Assembly: GCA_023393655.1 (NCBI GenBank)
Contig: JAEWKP010000381.1
Span: 5,002 to 69,001, forward strand
Length of the DNA stretch: 64,000 bases
Origin: Pseudomonadota bacterium
Lineage (GTDB): Bacteria > Pseudomonadota > Alphaproteobacteria > Rhizobiales > Beijerinckiaceae
Reading direction: 5' to 3'
Position 1 is the first letter of the stretch, and each line of letters starts with the position of its first letter. The notes beneath the pieces were generated by a model. That model was given only the letters and a program-made list of their open reading frames with translations. It made no database searches and was not told the origin of the DNA. Made by a program: the position numbers and the translations under genes. Of this stretch, positions 1-10,098 are shown piece by piece.

Positions 1-1827
1 GGTTGCCTCCATGTTCGGCGGCCAGTCCCCTGCCCCGGCATCGCGCCAGGCCTGTTCGGAGAGGAAGGCGATCTTGCTCGGGCGGAAGCCGTAGCGCGTC
101 GTGTAGAACAGGTTGAAATCCTGCAAGGCATAGGGACCGACGAAGTCCTCGGTCTTCTGCGCGGGCTTGTCGCCGTCGCCGGGCACCAGCTCCGGCGAGA
201 TCTCGGTCGCGAGGATGTCGAGCATGACATCCGATGCTTCCGCCCCGAACCGGCCGGACTGCGCGACCCAGCGGATCAGGTGCTGGATCAAGGTCTTCGG
301 CACCGAGCCGTTGACGTTGTAATGCGACATGTGATCGCCGACGCCATAGGTGCACCAGCCGAGCGCCAGCTCCGAGAGGTCGCCGGTCCCCATCACCAAC
401 CCGTTATGCCGGTTGGCCAGGCGGAAGAGCACGGAGGTGCGCGCCCCGGCCTGCACGTTCTCGAAGGTGATGTCGTAGACCGGCTCGCCCTTGGCGAAGG
501 GATGGCCGATATCGACCAGCATCTGCCGGCAGGCCGGCGTCATGTCGATTTCCTCGGCGCTGACGCCGAGCGCCCGCATCAGGCGCCAGGCATTGTCCTT
601 GGTGTCCTTGCTGGTGGCGAAGGCCGGCAGCGTATAGGCGAGGATGTTCTCGCGCGGCAGCCCGAGCGCGTCGAAGGTATGGGCTGCGACGAGCAGCGCC
701 TGGGTGGAATCGAGACCTCCGGAGATGCCGATCACCACCTTGTCGAGCCGCGTGCTTTCCAGCCGCTTGCGCAGGCCGTGCGACTGGATGTTGTAGGCCT
801 CGAAGCAGAGCTCGTTCAGCCGGGCATCGTCGCTCGGCACGAAGGGGAAGCGCTCGACGGTGCGGGCGAGTCCGAGATCGCTGTCGCGGTCAGGCTCCAG
901 CGCGAAATCGACGCGGCGGAAACCGAGCCGGTCGCGATGCAGATCGGCGCTATCGCCGAAGGTGTTCTGGCGGATGCGGTCCATCGCCAGCCGTTCGAGA
1001 TCGATATCGGCGAGGATGAGCTGCGGCTCGGCGGCGAAGCGCTCGGCCTCGGCCAGCAGCGCTCCGTTCTCGTAGATCATCGCCTGTCCGTCCCAGGCGA
1101 GGTCGGTGGTCGATTCACCGGTGCCCGCGGCAGAATAGGCATAGGCCGCGATGCAGCGGCCGGAATGGGCCTTGCACAGCGCATGGCGCCAGTCCGACTT
1201 GCCGATCGTGACATTCGAGGCGGAGAGATTGAGCAGCAGCGTCGCGCCCGCGAGCGCGGCGTAGGACGAGGGCGGGATCGGCGTCCAGACATCCTCGCAG
1301 ATCTCCATATGGACGGTGAGATCGGGGATATCGCTGGCCGTCAGCAGGATATCGGTGCCGAAGGGCACTTCCTGACCGCAGAGATCGATATAAAGCGCGC
1401 CCGCACGCTCGCCCGAGGCGAACTGGCGGCGCTCGTAGAACTCGCGATAGTTCGGCAGATAGGTCTTGGGCACCGCGGCGAGGATGCGGCCGCGATGGAC
1501 CGCGACGGCGCAATTGAACAGCCGCCCTTCGACGCGCAAGGGTGCGCCCACCACGGCGACGCAGCGCAGGTTGCGGCTTTCCGCGACGAGCCATGCCAGC
1601 GCATCGTTGACCGCATCGAGCAGCGCATTCTGCTGCAGCAGGTCATCGATGGCGTAGGCGCTGATGCCGAGTTCCGGGAACAGGCAGAGCGAGGCACCAC
1701 CCTCCTCCGCACGCCGCAGCATGGCGATAGTCTCGGCCGTGTTGAAGGCCGGATCGGCCACCTTGAGCCGTGGCGCGGCGCAGGCGATGCGGACGAGACC
1801 GTGGGCGTGGATATTGCGGAAACTCAT
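1..1827 (-). CDS. nadE: Glutamine-dependent NAD(+) synthetase (C-terminus beyond window edge)
   Basis: Makes NAD+ from nicotinic acid adenine dinucleotide, ATP and ammonia, the ammonia coming from its own nitrilase-type glutaminase domain. The frame runs from an ATG at 1827 to the left edge with no stop (609 codons of a family usually near 680). The glutaminase triad is visible: Glu52 (in PELGISAY), Lys121 (in PKTYLPNY) and Cys177 (in EICEDVW). The synthetase half has the PP-loop SGGLDST and the later [12 protein letters not shown] segment. It lies downstream of the epimerase gene on the same strand, 109 bp apart. It is a housekeeping gene marking the left border of the polysaccharide locus. 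Identification is firm; only the last ~70 residues are outside the window. Confidence 0.96.
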   Translation of the reverse strand, partial: MSFRNIHAHGLVRIACAAPRLKVADPAFNTAETIAMLRRAEEGGASLCLFPELGISAYAIDDLLQQNALLDAVNDALAWLVAESRNLRCVAVVGAPLRVEGRLFNCAVAVHRGRILAAVPKTYLPNYREFYERRQFASGERAGALYIDLCGQEVPFGTDILLTASDIPDLTVHMEICEDVWTPIPPSSYAALAGATLLLNLSASNVTIGKSDWRHALCKAHSGRCIAAYAYSAAGTGESTTDLAWDGQAMIYENGALLAEAERFAAEPQLILADIDLERLAMDRIRQNTFGDSADLHRDRLGFRRVDFALEPDRDSDLGLARTVERFPFVPSDDARLNELCFEAYNIQSHGLRKRLESTRLDKVVIGISGGLDSTQALLVAAHTFDALGLPRENILAYTLPAFATSKDTKDNAWRLMRALGVSAEEIDMTPACRQMLVDIGHPFAKGEPVYDITFENVQAGARTSVLFRLANRHNGLVMGTGDLSELALGWCTYGVGDHMSHYNVNGSVPKTLIQHLIRWVAQSGRFGAEASDVMLDILATEISPELVPGDGDKPAQKTEDFVGPYALQDFNLFYTTRYGFRPSKIAFLSEQAWRDAGAGDWPPNMEAT

Positions 1828-1936
1828 CGAGACTCCGTTCAGCCGGATGCCGCCGTTGCGGCGCATCGCTTATCGCGCAGACGGAGCCTGCCGGGCAAGG
1901 CTTGCCTAGGCTGTCGGGACAGCATGCGGTCGCGGT

Positions 1937-2965
1937 TCAGACGCGATAGAACTCGCGGAACCAGGCGACAAAGCGTGGAATCCCGATCTCGATCGGCGTA
2001 TCGGGCCGGAAATCGACCGCGGCTGCCAGATCCGCGACATCGGCATAGGTCGTCGGCACGTCGCCGGGCTGCGCCGGCAGATGGCGCCGGACCGCCTTGC
2101 GTCCGCAGGCGGCCTCGACCACGTCGATGAAGTGCGAGAGCGCCACCGGGGTGTGGTTGCCGATATTGTAGATGCGCCAGGGCGCCGCGGATGTCGCCGG
2201 ATCGGGATGCTCGCGGTCGAAGGCCGGATCGGCTACCGCAGGGCGCGCCGCGAGACGTATGATCGCCTCGCAGATGTCGTCGACATAGGTGAAGTCGCGG
2301 CTCATCTGCGCTTGCGCATAAACGTCGATCGGATCGCCCGCGAGGATCGCCTTGGTGAACTTGAAATAGGCCATGTCCGGCCGGCCCCAGGGCCCATAGA
2401 CCGTGAAGAACCGCAGGCCTGTCATCGGAATCCCGTAGAGATGGGCGTAGGAATGCGCCATCAGCTCGTTCGCCCGCTTGGTCGCGGCGTAAAAGGAAAT
2501 CGGGTGATCGGCGCCGTCATGCTCGCTGAACGGCACCTTCGCATTGGCACCGTAGACGGAACTCGATGACGCATAGACGAGATGCCCCACGGCATGCCGA
2601 CGACTGGCTTCGAGCACCGATAGAAAGCCGTCGAGATTGGCGCTGGCATAGGCGCGCGGATTCTCGAGCGAATAGCGAACCCCCGCTTGCGCCGCCAGGT
2701 GGATGATCGCGTCCGGGCGGAACGCGCCGATCGCGGCATCGAAGGCGTCATGATCCGCGACATCGATCTGCTCGAACGCGAAGCCGTTGCGACCGGCGAG
2801 CCGGGCGAGGCGCGCCTGCTTCAACGCCGGGTCATAATAGGGCACGAGCGCATCGATACCCATGACCTCGACGCCGCACTGCAGCAGCGCCTCCGTGACG
2901 TGGAGACCGACAAAGCCCGCAGCTCCCGTCACGACGACACGGTTCAACGATAGGCTTTGGTTCAA
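1937..2965 (-). CDS. NAD-dependent epimerase, UDP-glucuronate 4-epimerase type
   Basis: An extended short-chain dehydrogenase of 342 residues, the normal length for UDP-glucuronate/UDP-galacturonate 4-epimerases. The NAD-binding glycine motif is GAAGFVG near the N-terminus, and the catalytic Tyr/Lys are in FYAATK. The stretches ALVPYYDPALKQARL and FFTVYGPWGRPDMA are characteristic of the UDP-glucuronate epimerase branch (LpsL/CapI-like). It would supply UDP-galacturonate for surface polysaccharide. No ATG is available: the frame opens after an in-frame TGA with TTG at 2965, or at a second TTG at 2947, so the start is uncertain by six codons. It diverges from the wbpA operon across a 522-bp gap. 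Confidence 0.85.
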   Translation of the reverse strand: MNQSLSLNRVVVTGAAGFVGLHVTEALLQCGVEVMGIDALVPYYDPALKQARLARLAGRNGFAFEQIDVADHDAFDAAIGAFRPDAIIHLAAQAGVRYSLENPRAYASANLDGFLSVLEASRRHAVGHLVYASSSSVYGANAKVPFSEHDGADHPISFYAATKRANELMAHSYAHLYGIPMTGLRFFTVYGPWGRPDMAYFKFTKAILAGDPIDVYAQAQMSRDFTYVDDICEAIIRLAARPAVADPAFDREHPDPATSAAPWRIYNIGNHTPVALSHFIDVVEAACGRKAVRRHLPAQPGDVPTTYADVADLAAAVDFRPDTPIEIGIPRFVAWFREFYRV

Positions 2966-3487
2966 TGGGGCACCCAGGCAGAGATATCGCGACTGTTGTC
3001 ATCGCAACTCATAGGGGACAGTGGCAAGAGGCTGGAAGGAAAATAACCTGCCCCGGCCGGGCTCGACAAAGCCTGGAGGCGCTCTGCACCCGGCACGGCT
3101 GCCCCCTCTCCGGTCCGTCCGCGGATCGCGATGGTAGCCGCGATCTGCTCTCCACCACGGACAGGACATCGACGACTTGCCCCGAATCGGCTGGCTCGAG
3201 AGCGGAACCCCGGCATCAACCTGAAGCAGCGGCCCGAAAGGCGACATGCGGCTTTCGGAGAAAACTGACGTAAGGTCAAACACCTAAATCACCGGATCGA
3301 ATACGATATTCAGCCTGATGATCTGGTGTCCGAACATTCCGGGAGGCATGTCCATTTTTCAGCGACGCCCCGTCACTTCGCCTTGTTGGCTGCGTTCGCA
3401 GGTTGACATCCTTCCAATGCAGCGGCAAAGCCAGCCGCAAATCCCGCTCGCCGCGCCCAGAGCGCCTTCCCACGCAGAAAGCCGGTT
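2966..3487. other. Intergenic region between divergent epimerase and wbpA genes
   Basis: A 522-bp gap between divergently read genes, so it should carry both promoters. I see no convincing gene: the short frames here lack ribosome sites and family signatures. The stretch around 3270-3360 is more AT-rich than its surroundings. A TTGACA hexamer at 3403-3408 on + has no good -10 partner at 16-18 bp, so no promoter is called. No tRNA, riboswitch or strong terminator was recognised. Confidence 0.5.
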
Positions 3488-4858
3488 ATGTCTTCATCAC
3501 CGACAGCGCCGTCCGTTTCCGACAGGCCTCAGGCCCTGACCGAGCAGCTCGCGCGGATCGCCACGAAGAACTACCGGATCGGCATCATCGGCCTTGGCTA
3601 TGTCGGCATTCCGCTGGCGCTGACCGCCTGCAACGCTGGCTTCCCGGTGGTCGGCTTCGACATCGACGCGAAGCGCGTCGCGCAGATCAACCGTGGCGAG
3701 AGCTTCATCAAGCATATCCCGACCTCGGCGATCGCCGCCGCGATCAAGGAAGAGCGCTTCCGCGCCACGACTGACTTCGATGAGCTGCGCGATGTCGACG
3801 CCATCATCATCGCCGTACCGACGCCACTGACCAAGCATCGCGAGCCGGACCTGAGCTATGTCGAGGCGACGGCCCGGGCGATCGCCCCGCGCCTGCGCAG
3901 GGGCCACCTCGTCGTGCTGGAATCGACGACCTGGCCCGGCACCACCGACGAGATCATGCGCCCGATCTTCGAGAAGACCGGCCTGAAGAGCGGCGTCGAC
4001 TTCTACCTCGCCTTCTCGCCCGAGCGCGAAGACCCCGGCAATCCGGATTTCGGCACCTCGACCATCCCGAAGGTCGTCGGCGGCGATGGCGCGGAGGCAC
4101 TGGAGCTGGCGAATGCCGTCTATGGCGCGCTCGTGGTCAAGACCGTGCCGGTCTCCTCCTCGGCCACCGCCGAGGCCGTCAAGCTGACCGAGAACATCTT
4201 CCGCGCCGTCAACATCGCGCTCGTGAACGAGCTCAAGGTGATCTACGGCAAGATGGGCATCGACGTCTGGGAGGTGATCGACGCCGCCAAGACCAAGCCC
4301 TTCGGCTTCATGCCGTTCTATCCGGGCCCCGGCCTCGGCGGGCACTGCATCCCGATCGATCCGTTCTACCTGACCTGGAAGGCGCGGGAATTCGACGTCA
4401 CCACCCGCTTCATCGAGCTCGCCGGGCAGATCAACACGGCCATGCCGCATTGGGTGGTCGACCGCATCGCCGAGGCGCTCGACCGCCAGCAGGGTCGCGG
4501 TCTCAGCAAGGCGAAGATCCTCGTCATGGGCATCGCCTACAAGAAGAACATCGACGACATGCGCGAGAGCCCCTCGCTGCGCCTGATTGAGCTGCTCGAA
4601 GAGCGCGGCGCCGTCGCCGACTATCACGACCCGCACGTGCCGGTGATCCCGCCGACCCGCGAGCATGCCAGTCTGACCGGCCGCGCCTCGGTCGCGCTGT
4701 CGCCCGAGACGATCAAGGGCTATGACGCGGTGCTGATCGCGACGGACCATGACGCGGTCGACTACAAGGCGCTCGTCGCTGCCGCCCGCCTCGTGGTCGA
4801 TACGCGCAATGCCTGCGCCAAGGCCGGATTGACCGGCGACACGATCGTCAAGGCCTGA
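3488..4858 (+). CDS. wbpA: UDP-N-acetyl-D-glucosamine 6-dehydrogenase (WbpA type)
   Basis: Oxidises C6 of UDP-GlcNAc twice with NAD+ to UDP-GlcNAcA, the first step toward UDP-2,3-diacetamido-2,3-dideoxy-mannuronate. The 456-residue protein has the Rossmann motif GLGYVG at about 35-40, the PTPL segment, ESTTWPGTT, and the catalytic cysteine at about 287 in PGLGGHCIPIDPF; it ends with the UDP-binding domain. It belongs to the nucleotide-sugar dehydrogenase family. The WbpA rather than UDP-glucose-dehydrogenase assignment rests mainly on the following WbpB-D-E genes. First gene of the + operon, 36 bp before wbpB. The ATG at 3488 has only a weak ribosome site. Confidence 0.92.
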   Translation: MSSSPTAPSVSDRPQALTEQLARIATKNYRIGIIGLGYVGIPLALTACNAGFPVVGFDIDAKRVAQINRGESFIKHIPTSAIAAAIKEERFRATTDFDELRDVDAIIIAVPTPLTKHREPDLSYVEATARAIAPRLRRGHLVVLESTTWPGTTDEIMRPIFEKTGLKSGVDFYLAFSPEREDPGNPDFGTSTIPKVVGGDGAEALELANAVYGALVVKTVPVSSSATAEAVKLTENIFRAVNIALVNELKVIYGKMGIDVWEVIDAAKTKPFGFMPFYPGPGLGGHCIPIDPFYLTWKAREFDVTTRFIELAGQINTAMPHWVVDRIAEALDRQQGRGLSKAKILVMGIAYKKNIDDMRESPSLRLIELLEERGAVADYHDPHVPVIPPTREHASLTGRASVALSPETIKGYDAVLIATDHDAVDYKALVAAARLVVDTRNACAKAGLTGDTIVKA

Positions 4859-5833
<975 letters not shown>

Positions 5834-5836
5834 GCC

Positions 5837-6439
5837 ATGGCCGGCGCGTCGCAGATGCAGGAAGACCCGCGCTTCCCCGGCGCGCTCGTGCATGAAAGCG
5901 CCTATGTCGACGAGGGCGCGACCCTGGGCAGCGGCACCCGGATCTGGCACTTCGTCCATGTCCTGGGCCAGACCACGATCGGCCGCGACTGCGTGCTCGG
6001 CCAGAACGTGATGGCCGGGCCGCGGGTCACGATCGGCGACGGCTGCAAGATCCAGAACAACGTCGCGCTCTATGACGGCGTCGAGCTGGAGGCGGACGTG
6101 TTCTGCGGCCCGTCCTGCGTCTTCACCAATGTCAACAATCCCCGCGCCTTCATGAACCGCAAGGCCGAGTTCCGCCGCACGCTGGTCAAGCAGGGCGCGA
6201 GCATCGGGGCGAACGCGACCATCGTCTGCGGACATACGCTCGGCGCGTATTGCTTCATCGCTGCCGGCGCAGTGGTGACCAGGGACGTGCCGGACTATGC
6301 TCTGATGGCCGGCGTGCCGGCGCGGCGGATCGGCTGGATGAGCAAGGCGGGCGAAAAGCTCGGCCCGGACCTGACCTGCCCGCTGACCGGAACGCGCTAT
6401 CGGGAAATCGGCCCGGAGCATCTGGAGGAGATCGGCTGA
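5837..6439 (+). CDS. wbpD: UDP-2-acetamido-3-amino-glucuronate N-acetyltransferase (WbpD)
   Basis: Transfers acetyl from acetyl-CoA to the 3-amino group made by WbpE, giving UDP-2,3-diacetamido-2,3-dideoxy-glucuronate. The 200 residues are mostly left-handed beta-helix hexapeptide repeats (ALVHES, AYVDEG, TIGRDC, TIGDGC and so on), with FTNVNNPRA in the middle and a C-terminal CPLTGTRYREI tail that is common in WbpD/WlbB. Its TGA overlaps the ATG of wbpE by one base, indicating translational coupling. The order here is A-B-D-E. Confidence 0.93.
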   Translation: MAGASQMQEDPRFPGALVHESAYVDEGATLGSGTRIWHFVHVLGQTTIGRDCVLGQNVMAGPRVTIGDGCKIQNNVALYDGVELEADVFCGPSCVFTNVNNPRAFMNRKAEFRRTLVKQGASIGANATIVCGHTLGAYCFIAAGAVVTRDVPDYALMAGVPARRIGWMSKAGEKLGPDLTCPLTGTRYREIGPEHLEEIG

Positions 6440-7596
6440 TGAGCGAGCGTCCCGCGATCGAGTTCATAGACCTCAAGGCCCAGCGCCAGCATATCGGCAA
6501 GGCCATGGACGAGGCTATCCTCAAGGTCGTCCATGACGGCAACTACATTCTCGGCCAGCAGGTCCAGCAGTTCGAGACCGAACTGGCCGCCTTCTGCGGG
6601 GCGAAGCACGCGATCGGCGTCGCCAACGGCACTGATGCCCTGATCCTCGTGCTCGAAGCACTCGGCATCGGCCCCGGCGACGCGGTGATCTGTCCGAGCT
6701 TCACCTTCGCCGCGACCGCCGAGGTGGTCGCCTGGATGGGCGCGACGCCGGTCTTCGCCGAGATCGACGAGGCCACCTACAATATCGATCCGAAAAGCCT
6801 TGGTGCCGCGCTGGAGACGGCGAAGCAGCACAAGCTCACGCCGCGTGCCCTGATTACCGTCGATCTCTTCGGCCAGGCTTGCGACTACGAGCCGATCGAA
6901 GCCTTCTGCAAGCAGCACGGCCTCATGCTGATCTCGGATTCCGCGCAGGGCTATGGCGCGCGCTACAAGGGCCGCGTCGCCGGCGCGATCGGCGATTTCG
7001 CCACGACCAGCTTCTTCCCGGCCAAACCGCTCGGCTGCTACGGCGATGGCGGCGCGATCCTGACCGATAGCGACGAGCATGCCGCGCTGCTGATGTCGCT
7101 GCGGTTCCACGGCAAGGGCTCGTACAAATACGACAATGTCCGCGTCGGCGTGAACTCGCGGCTCGACACCATCCAGGCCGCCGTGCTGATCGAGAAGCTC
7201 AAGGTCTATGCCGAGGAGATCGAGAAGCGGCAGGCCGTGGCGCAGCGCTACACCGCCGCGCTCAAGGGCGTCGTCGTGACGCCGCATGTCATGCCGGATT
7301 GTGTCTCGACCTGGGCCCAGTACACGATCCGCGTCTCTGCCGATCGCCGCGACGCCTTCCAGGCGGTGTTGAAGGCCAAGGGCGTGCCGACAACAGTCTA
7401 TTACCCCAAGCCGCTGCATCAGCAGACCGCCTACAAGCACTATCCCGTCGCCGGGAACGGCCTGCCGATCTCCGAACGCGTCGCGCAGGAGGTCGTCGCC
7501 CTGCCGATGCACCCATATCTCGACGAAGAGACGCAGGACTACATCATCGAGCAGGTGCGGGCAGCTCTGGCAGCGCCGACGGCCGCGGTGGCATGA
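6439..7596 (+). CDS. wbpE: UDP-3-keto-GlcNAcA aminotransferase (WbpE, DegT family)
   Basis: PLP enzyme of the DegT/DnrJ/EryC1 family that transaminates the 3-keto sugar from WbpB with glutamate. It starts at the ATG overlapping the wbpD stop; an upstream in-frame extension to 6250 lies inside wbpD and is ignored. The protein is 385 residues long. The N-terminal FIDLKAQ and ILGQQVQQFE are typical, as is the GVANGTDAL cofactor loop; the PLP-binding lysine is in SFFPAKPLGCYGDGG. Its TGA overlaps the next ATG (ATGA at 7593-7596). Substrate follows from the complete WbpA-B-D-E set. Confidence 0.94.
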   Translation: MSERPAIEFIDLKAQRQHIGKAMDEAILKVVHDGNYILGQQVQQFETELAAFCGAKHAIGVANGTDALILVLEALGIGPGDAVICPSFTFAATAEVVAWMGATPVFAEIDEATYNIDPKSLGAALETAKQHKLTPRALITVDLFGQACDYEPIEAFCKQHGLMLISDSAQGYGARYKGRVAGAIGDFATTSFFPAKPLGCYGDGGAILTDSDEHAALLMSLRFHGKGSYKYDNVRVGVNSRLDTIQAAVLIEKLKVYAEEIEKRQAVAQRYTAALKGVVVTPHVMPDCVSTWAQYTIRVSADRRDAFQAVLKAKGVPTTVYYPKPLHQQTAYKHYPVAGNGLPISERVAQEVVALPMHPYLDEETQDYIIEQVRAALAAPTAAVA

Positions 7597-8702
7597 GCCG
7601 GCCCTTGCGGCTGGCCTATCTCTCGCTCGAGACTCCGCGGCCGGGCCAGGCTTCGCAGACGCATATCGACGAAATCATTGCCGGGCTGAAGCAGTCAGGC
7701 TGGCGGGTCGAACTCTTTGCAACCACCCGTGGCGGAGCGAGTGCGCGGACCTCGTTCCTGCGTCGCCTGCTCGATTATTGCCGGGTGCAGCAGGCGTTGG
7801 CGCGTCGCCTGGACGAGTTCGACGCGATCTTCGTCCGCTCGCATTTCATGGCGCTGCCGCTCGCATTCTGGGCGCGGCGGCGAAAGATTCCGGTGGTGCA
7901 CGAGATCAATGGCAAGCCGGCCGATATCGGCGTGACCTATCCGGAGCTAAGGCCGTTCTCGCCGCTCTTCAGTTGGCTGTACCGGGCGCAGTACCGCATG
8001 GCCGCCCATCTGATCGCCGTCACCGAAGGCTTGGCGCAATGGGCTCGGAGCTTCGCCGGCCATGACCGGGTCAGCGTCGTCTCCAACGGCGCGAACACCG
8101 AGCTGTTTACGCCGGAAGGACCAATCGCCGACATCGCGGGCCGCTATGTGATCTTCGTCGGCGGCCTCGTCGCCTGGCACGGCATCGGCACCATGCTGGC
8201 GGCATTGCGGGACCCGGCCTGGCCGACGGATGTGAAGCTCGTCATCGTGGGAGACGGGATCGAACGCAGCAGGGTCGAAGCGGCGAAGGGCGACCTCAAT
8301 CTCGTCTGGCTCGGCCGGCGAGCCTATGGGGACATCCCTCCCCTGCTGCGCGGCGCTTTGGCGGCGCTCTGCGTCATCGAAGACCAGGATGGCCGCTCGG
8401 CATCGGGCGTGGCGCCGCTGAAGCTCTTCGAGGCCATGGCCTGCGGCGTTCCCGTCATCGCCAGCGACCTACCTTTCCAGGCCGAGCTCGTCAGACAGGA
8501 ACACGCTGGTTTGGTCATCCCCGCATCGGCTCCCGGTAAGCTTGCCGCTGCCGTTAATCAGCTCGCGGAAGATGCGCAGACCGCACGCTCCATGGGCGTC
8601 AGTGGAGCGGACTACGTCGTTCGCGAGGCGAGCTGGCAACGCCGGGGCGACGATATTCACCAGATTCTGAAATCAGCATTGTGCCTACAGAAGAATGGCT
8701 AG
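7593..8702 (+). CDS. Glycosyltransferase, GT4-like
   Basis: A 369-residue GT-B glycosyltransferase. The N-terminal half (LAYLSLETPRPGQASQTHIDEIIAGLKQ) is the acceptor-binding Rossmann domain. The C-terminal donor domain shows IFVGGLVAWHGI, VIVGDGIERSR and the nucleotide-sugar-binding LKLFEAMACGVPVIAS motif (E-x7-E region). It overlaps the wbpE stop by four bases, so it is coupled to the diacetamido-uronate pathway and may transfer that sugar. Donor and linkage cannot be read from the sequence. Confidence 0.85.
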   Translation: MSRPLRLAYLSLETPRPGQASQTHIDEIIAGLKQSGWRVELFATTRGGASARTSFLRRLLDYCRVQQALARRLDEFDAIFVRSHFMALPLAFWARRRKIPVVHEINGKPADIGVTYPELRPFSPLFSWLYRAQYRMAAHLIAVTEGLAQWARSFAGHDRVSVVSNGANTELFTPEGPIADIAGRYVIFVGGLVAWHGIGTMLAALRDPAWPTDVKLVIVGDGIERSRVEAAKGDLNLVWLGRRAYGDIPPLLRGALAALCVIEDQDGRSASGVAPLKLFEAMACGVPVIASDLPFQAELVRQEHAGLVIPASAPGKLAAAVNQLAEDAQTARSMGVSGADYVVREASWQRRGDDIHQILKSALCLQKNG

Positions 8703-8856
8703 CGCGTTCTGCAGCCTTTGATCGCTGATCTGTCGGCTCGACTGGCCAATCCCCTATGGAAACATTCGCAAGACACTTTACACCTGCTGGAAAGCTGGGG
8801 CAGGACACATCCAAGCGCACGAGAATGCGCCAGTCCAAAGGGTCGAGGCGCTATTT

Positions 8857-10098
8857 ATGAGCCGAGCTAAGATCGGTATGGCCGGACCCCGGGCGGTGGT
8901 GCTGTCGTTCTCGCGCATCGCGCGGGATCGCCGCGTTCTGCGCCAATGCGAATTGCTGGCCCAGATGGGCGCCTCTCCGCTCGTGCTTGGATATGGTGAG
9001 CCCCAGGACCGGATACCCTACGCCTTCGAGCATCTCAAGACGCCCCAGCCGACGCCGCAGTACCGCGCCAGCACGGTGATCCGCCAGTTGCCCGCCCGCC
9101 TCGGGCCTTGGGCTGCCCGAATCGGGTTCTGGGGCGCGGGTCGCCATCGCTGGGCGCTTGCCCGCCTGCTCGCATCCGACGCGCGCGTCGTGATCGCGAA
9201 TGACTGGCCAGCCCTTGTCGTAGCCGCGCGCTGGAAGGCTGAGACCGGTGGCTACATCCACTACGACACGCACGAGTTCGCCACGCTGGAGTTCGACGAA
9301 CGCAAGACCTGGCGTATCGTGTACAAGCCCTTCGTGAAACGCCTCGAGCGCGCCGCCATCGCATCGGCTGATGTCGTTTCGACGGTCGGCCACCGCCTCG
9401 CCGACGAGCTGCAGCGCTATTACGATCTGCCGGAGCGCCCTCTCGTCATCCGCAACATACCCAATCGGATCGAGCTGCCGGCACCGACCCCGACACGCTG
9501 GCCGCTTCAGCTGCTCTATCACGGCCAGATCCTGCGGGACCGCGGGCTGGAGACGCTGATCGACAGCATTTCTTACTGGCAGAACCAGCATAGGCTGACC
9601 ATCCGGGGGGACGGCGATCCAACCTATGTCGAGCACCTTCGCAGGCGCGTCGGATTGTTGGGCGTTTCGGAGTTCGTGACCTTCGAGCCGGCTGTACCGC
9701 CTGATCAAGTCATGCCGATCGCGGCCCAAACAGCCGATGTCGGCGTGCACTTCACCCAACTCGAAACCAAGCAGCGGCATTTCAGCCTGCCGAACAAGCT
9801 GTTCGAGTATATCGGCGCCGGCCTCGCTGTCGCAGTCTCGCCAGGAGCCGATCTGCGCGAGATCGTCGAGGGCTATGGCGTCGGCGTGGTCAGCGCCGAC
9901 GCGAGCCCGCTTGCCGTCGCAGCTGCGATCAACGGACTCGATGCCACCCAGGTCGAGCGTTTCAAGGCCGCCGCCCGCCGGGCGGCCGGCGAACTGTGCT
10001 GGGAGCACGAGCGCGCCATCCTGCGCGCCAGTTTGGAACCAGTGCTGCAAGGCTCGCAGCTGGCGCCAGCGAACACGAGCGCGTTCAGCCCTGGCTGA
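8857..10098 (+). CDS. Glycosyltransferase, GT4-like
   Basis: A 413-residue GT-B enzyme related to the pair at 24269-25678 and 25672-27180. Shared features are DRRVLRQCELLAQMG near the N-terminus, the acceptor-domain HYDTHEF segment, PLVIRNIPNR at the domain boundary, and the donor-site FSLPNKLFEYIGAGLAVAVS. The ATG at 8857 follows a purine-rich GGTCGAGG. It sits 154 bp after the preceding gene, so it may have its own promoter. It converges with the first asparagine-synthase gene, and the two coding ends overlap by 14 bp (10085-10098). Sugar specificity is unknown. Confidence 0.83.
   Translation: MSRAKIGMAGPRAVVLSFSRIARDRRVLRQCELLAQMGASPLVLGYGEPQDRIPYAFEHLKTPQPTPQYRASTVIRQLPARLGPWAARIGFWGAGRHRWALARLLASDARVVIANDWPALVVAARWKAETGGYIHYDTHEFATLEFDERKTWRIVYKPFVKRLERAAIASADVVSTVGHRLADELQRYYDLPERPLVIRNIPNRIELPAPTPTRWPLQLLYHGQILRDRGLETLIDSISYWQNQHRLTIRGDGDPTYVEHLRRRVGLLGVSEFVTFEPAVPPDQVMPIAAQTADVGVHFTQLETKQRHFSLPNKLFEYIGAGLAVAVSPGADLREIVEGYGVGVVSADASPLAVAAAINGLDATQVERFKAAARRAAGELCWEHERAILRASLEPVLQGSQLAPANTSAFSPG

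Noticed and set aside
1910..1923. GCTGTC-GG-GACAGC hairpin as a terminator for the epimerase gene
   Set aside because: No T-run and a two-base loop; too weak to call.
280..2130. Long + strand open frame (616 codons) across the left edge
   Set aside because: Antisense to the NAD synthetase and the epimerase, whose motifs are complete; the + frame has no recognisable domain. High GC makes long antisense frames common.
3403..3431. TTGACA hexamer upstream of wbpA as a promoter
   Set aside because: No -10-like hexamer at 16-18 bp; left as unproven.
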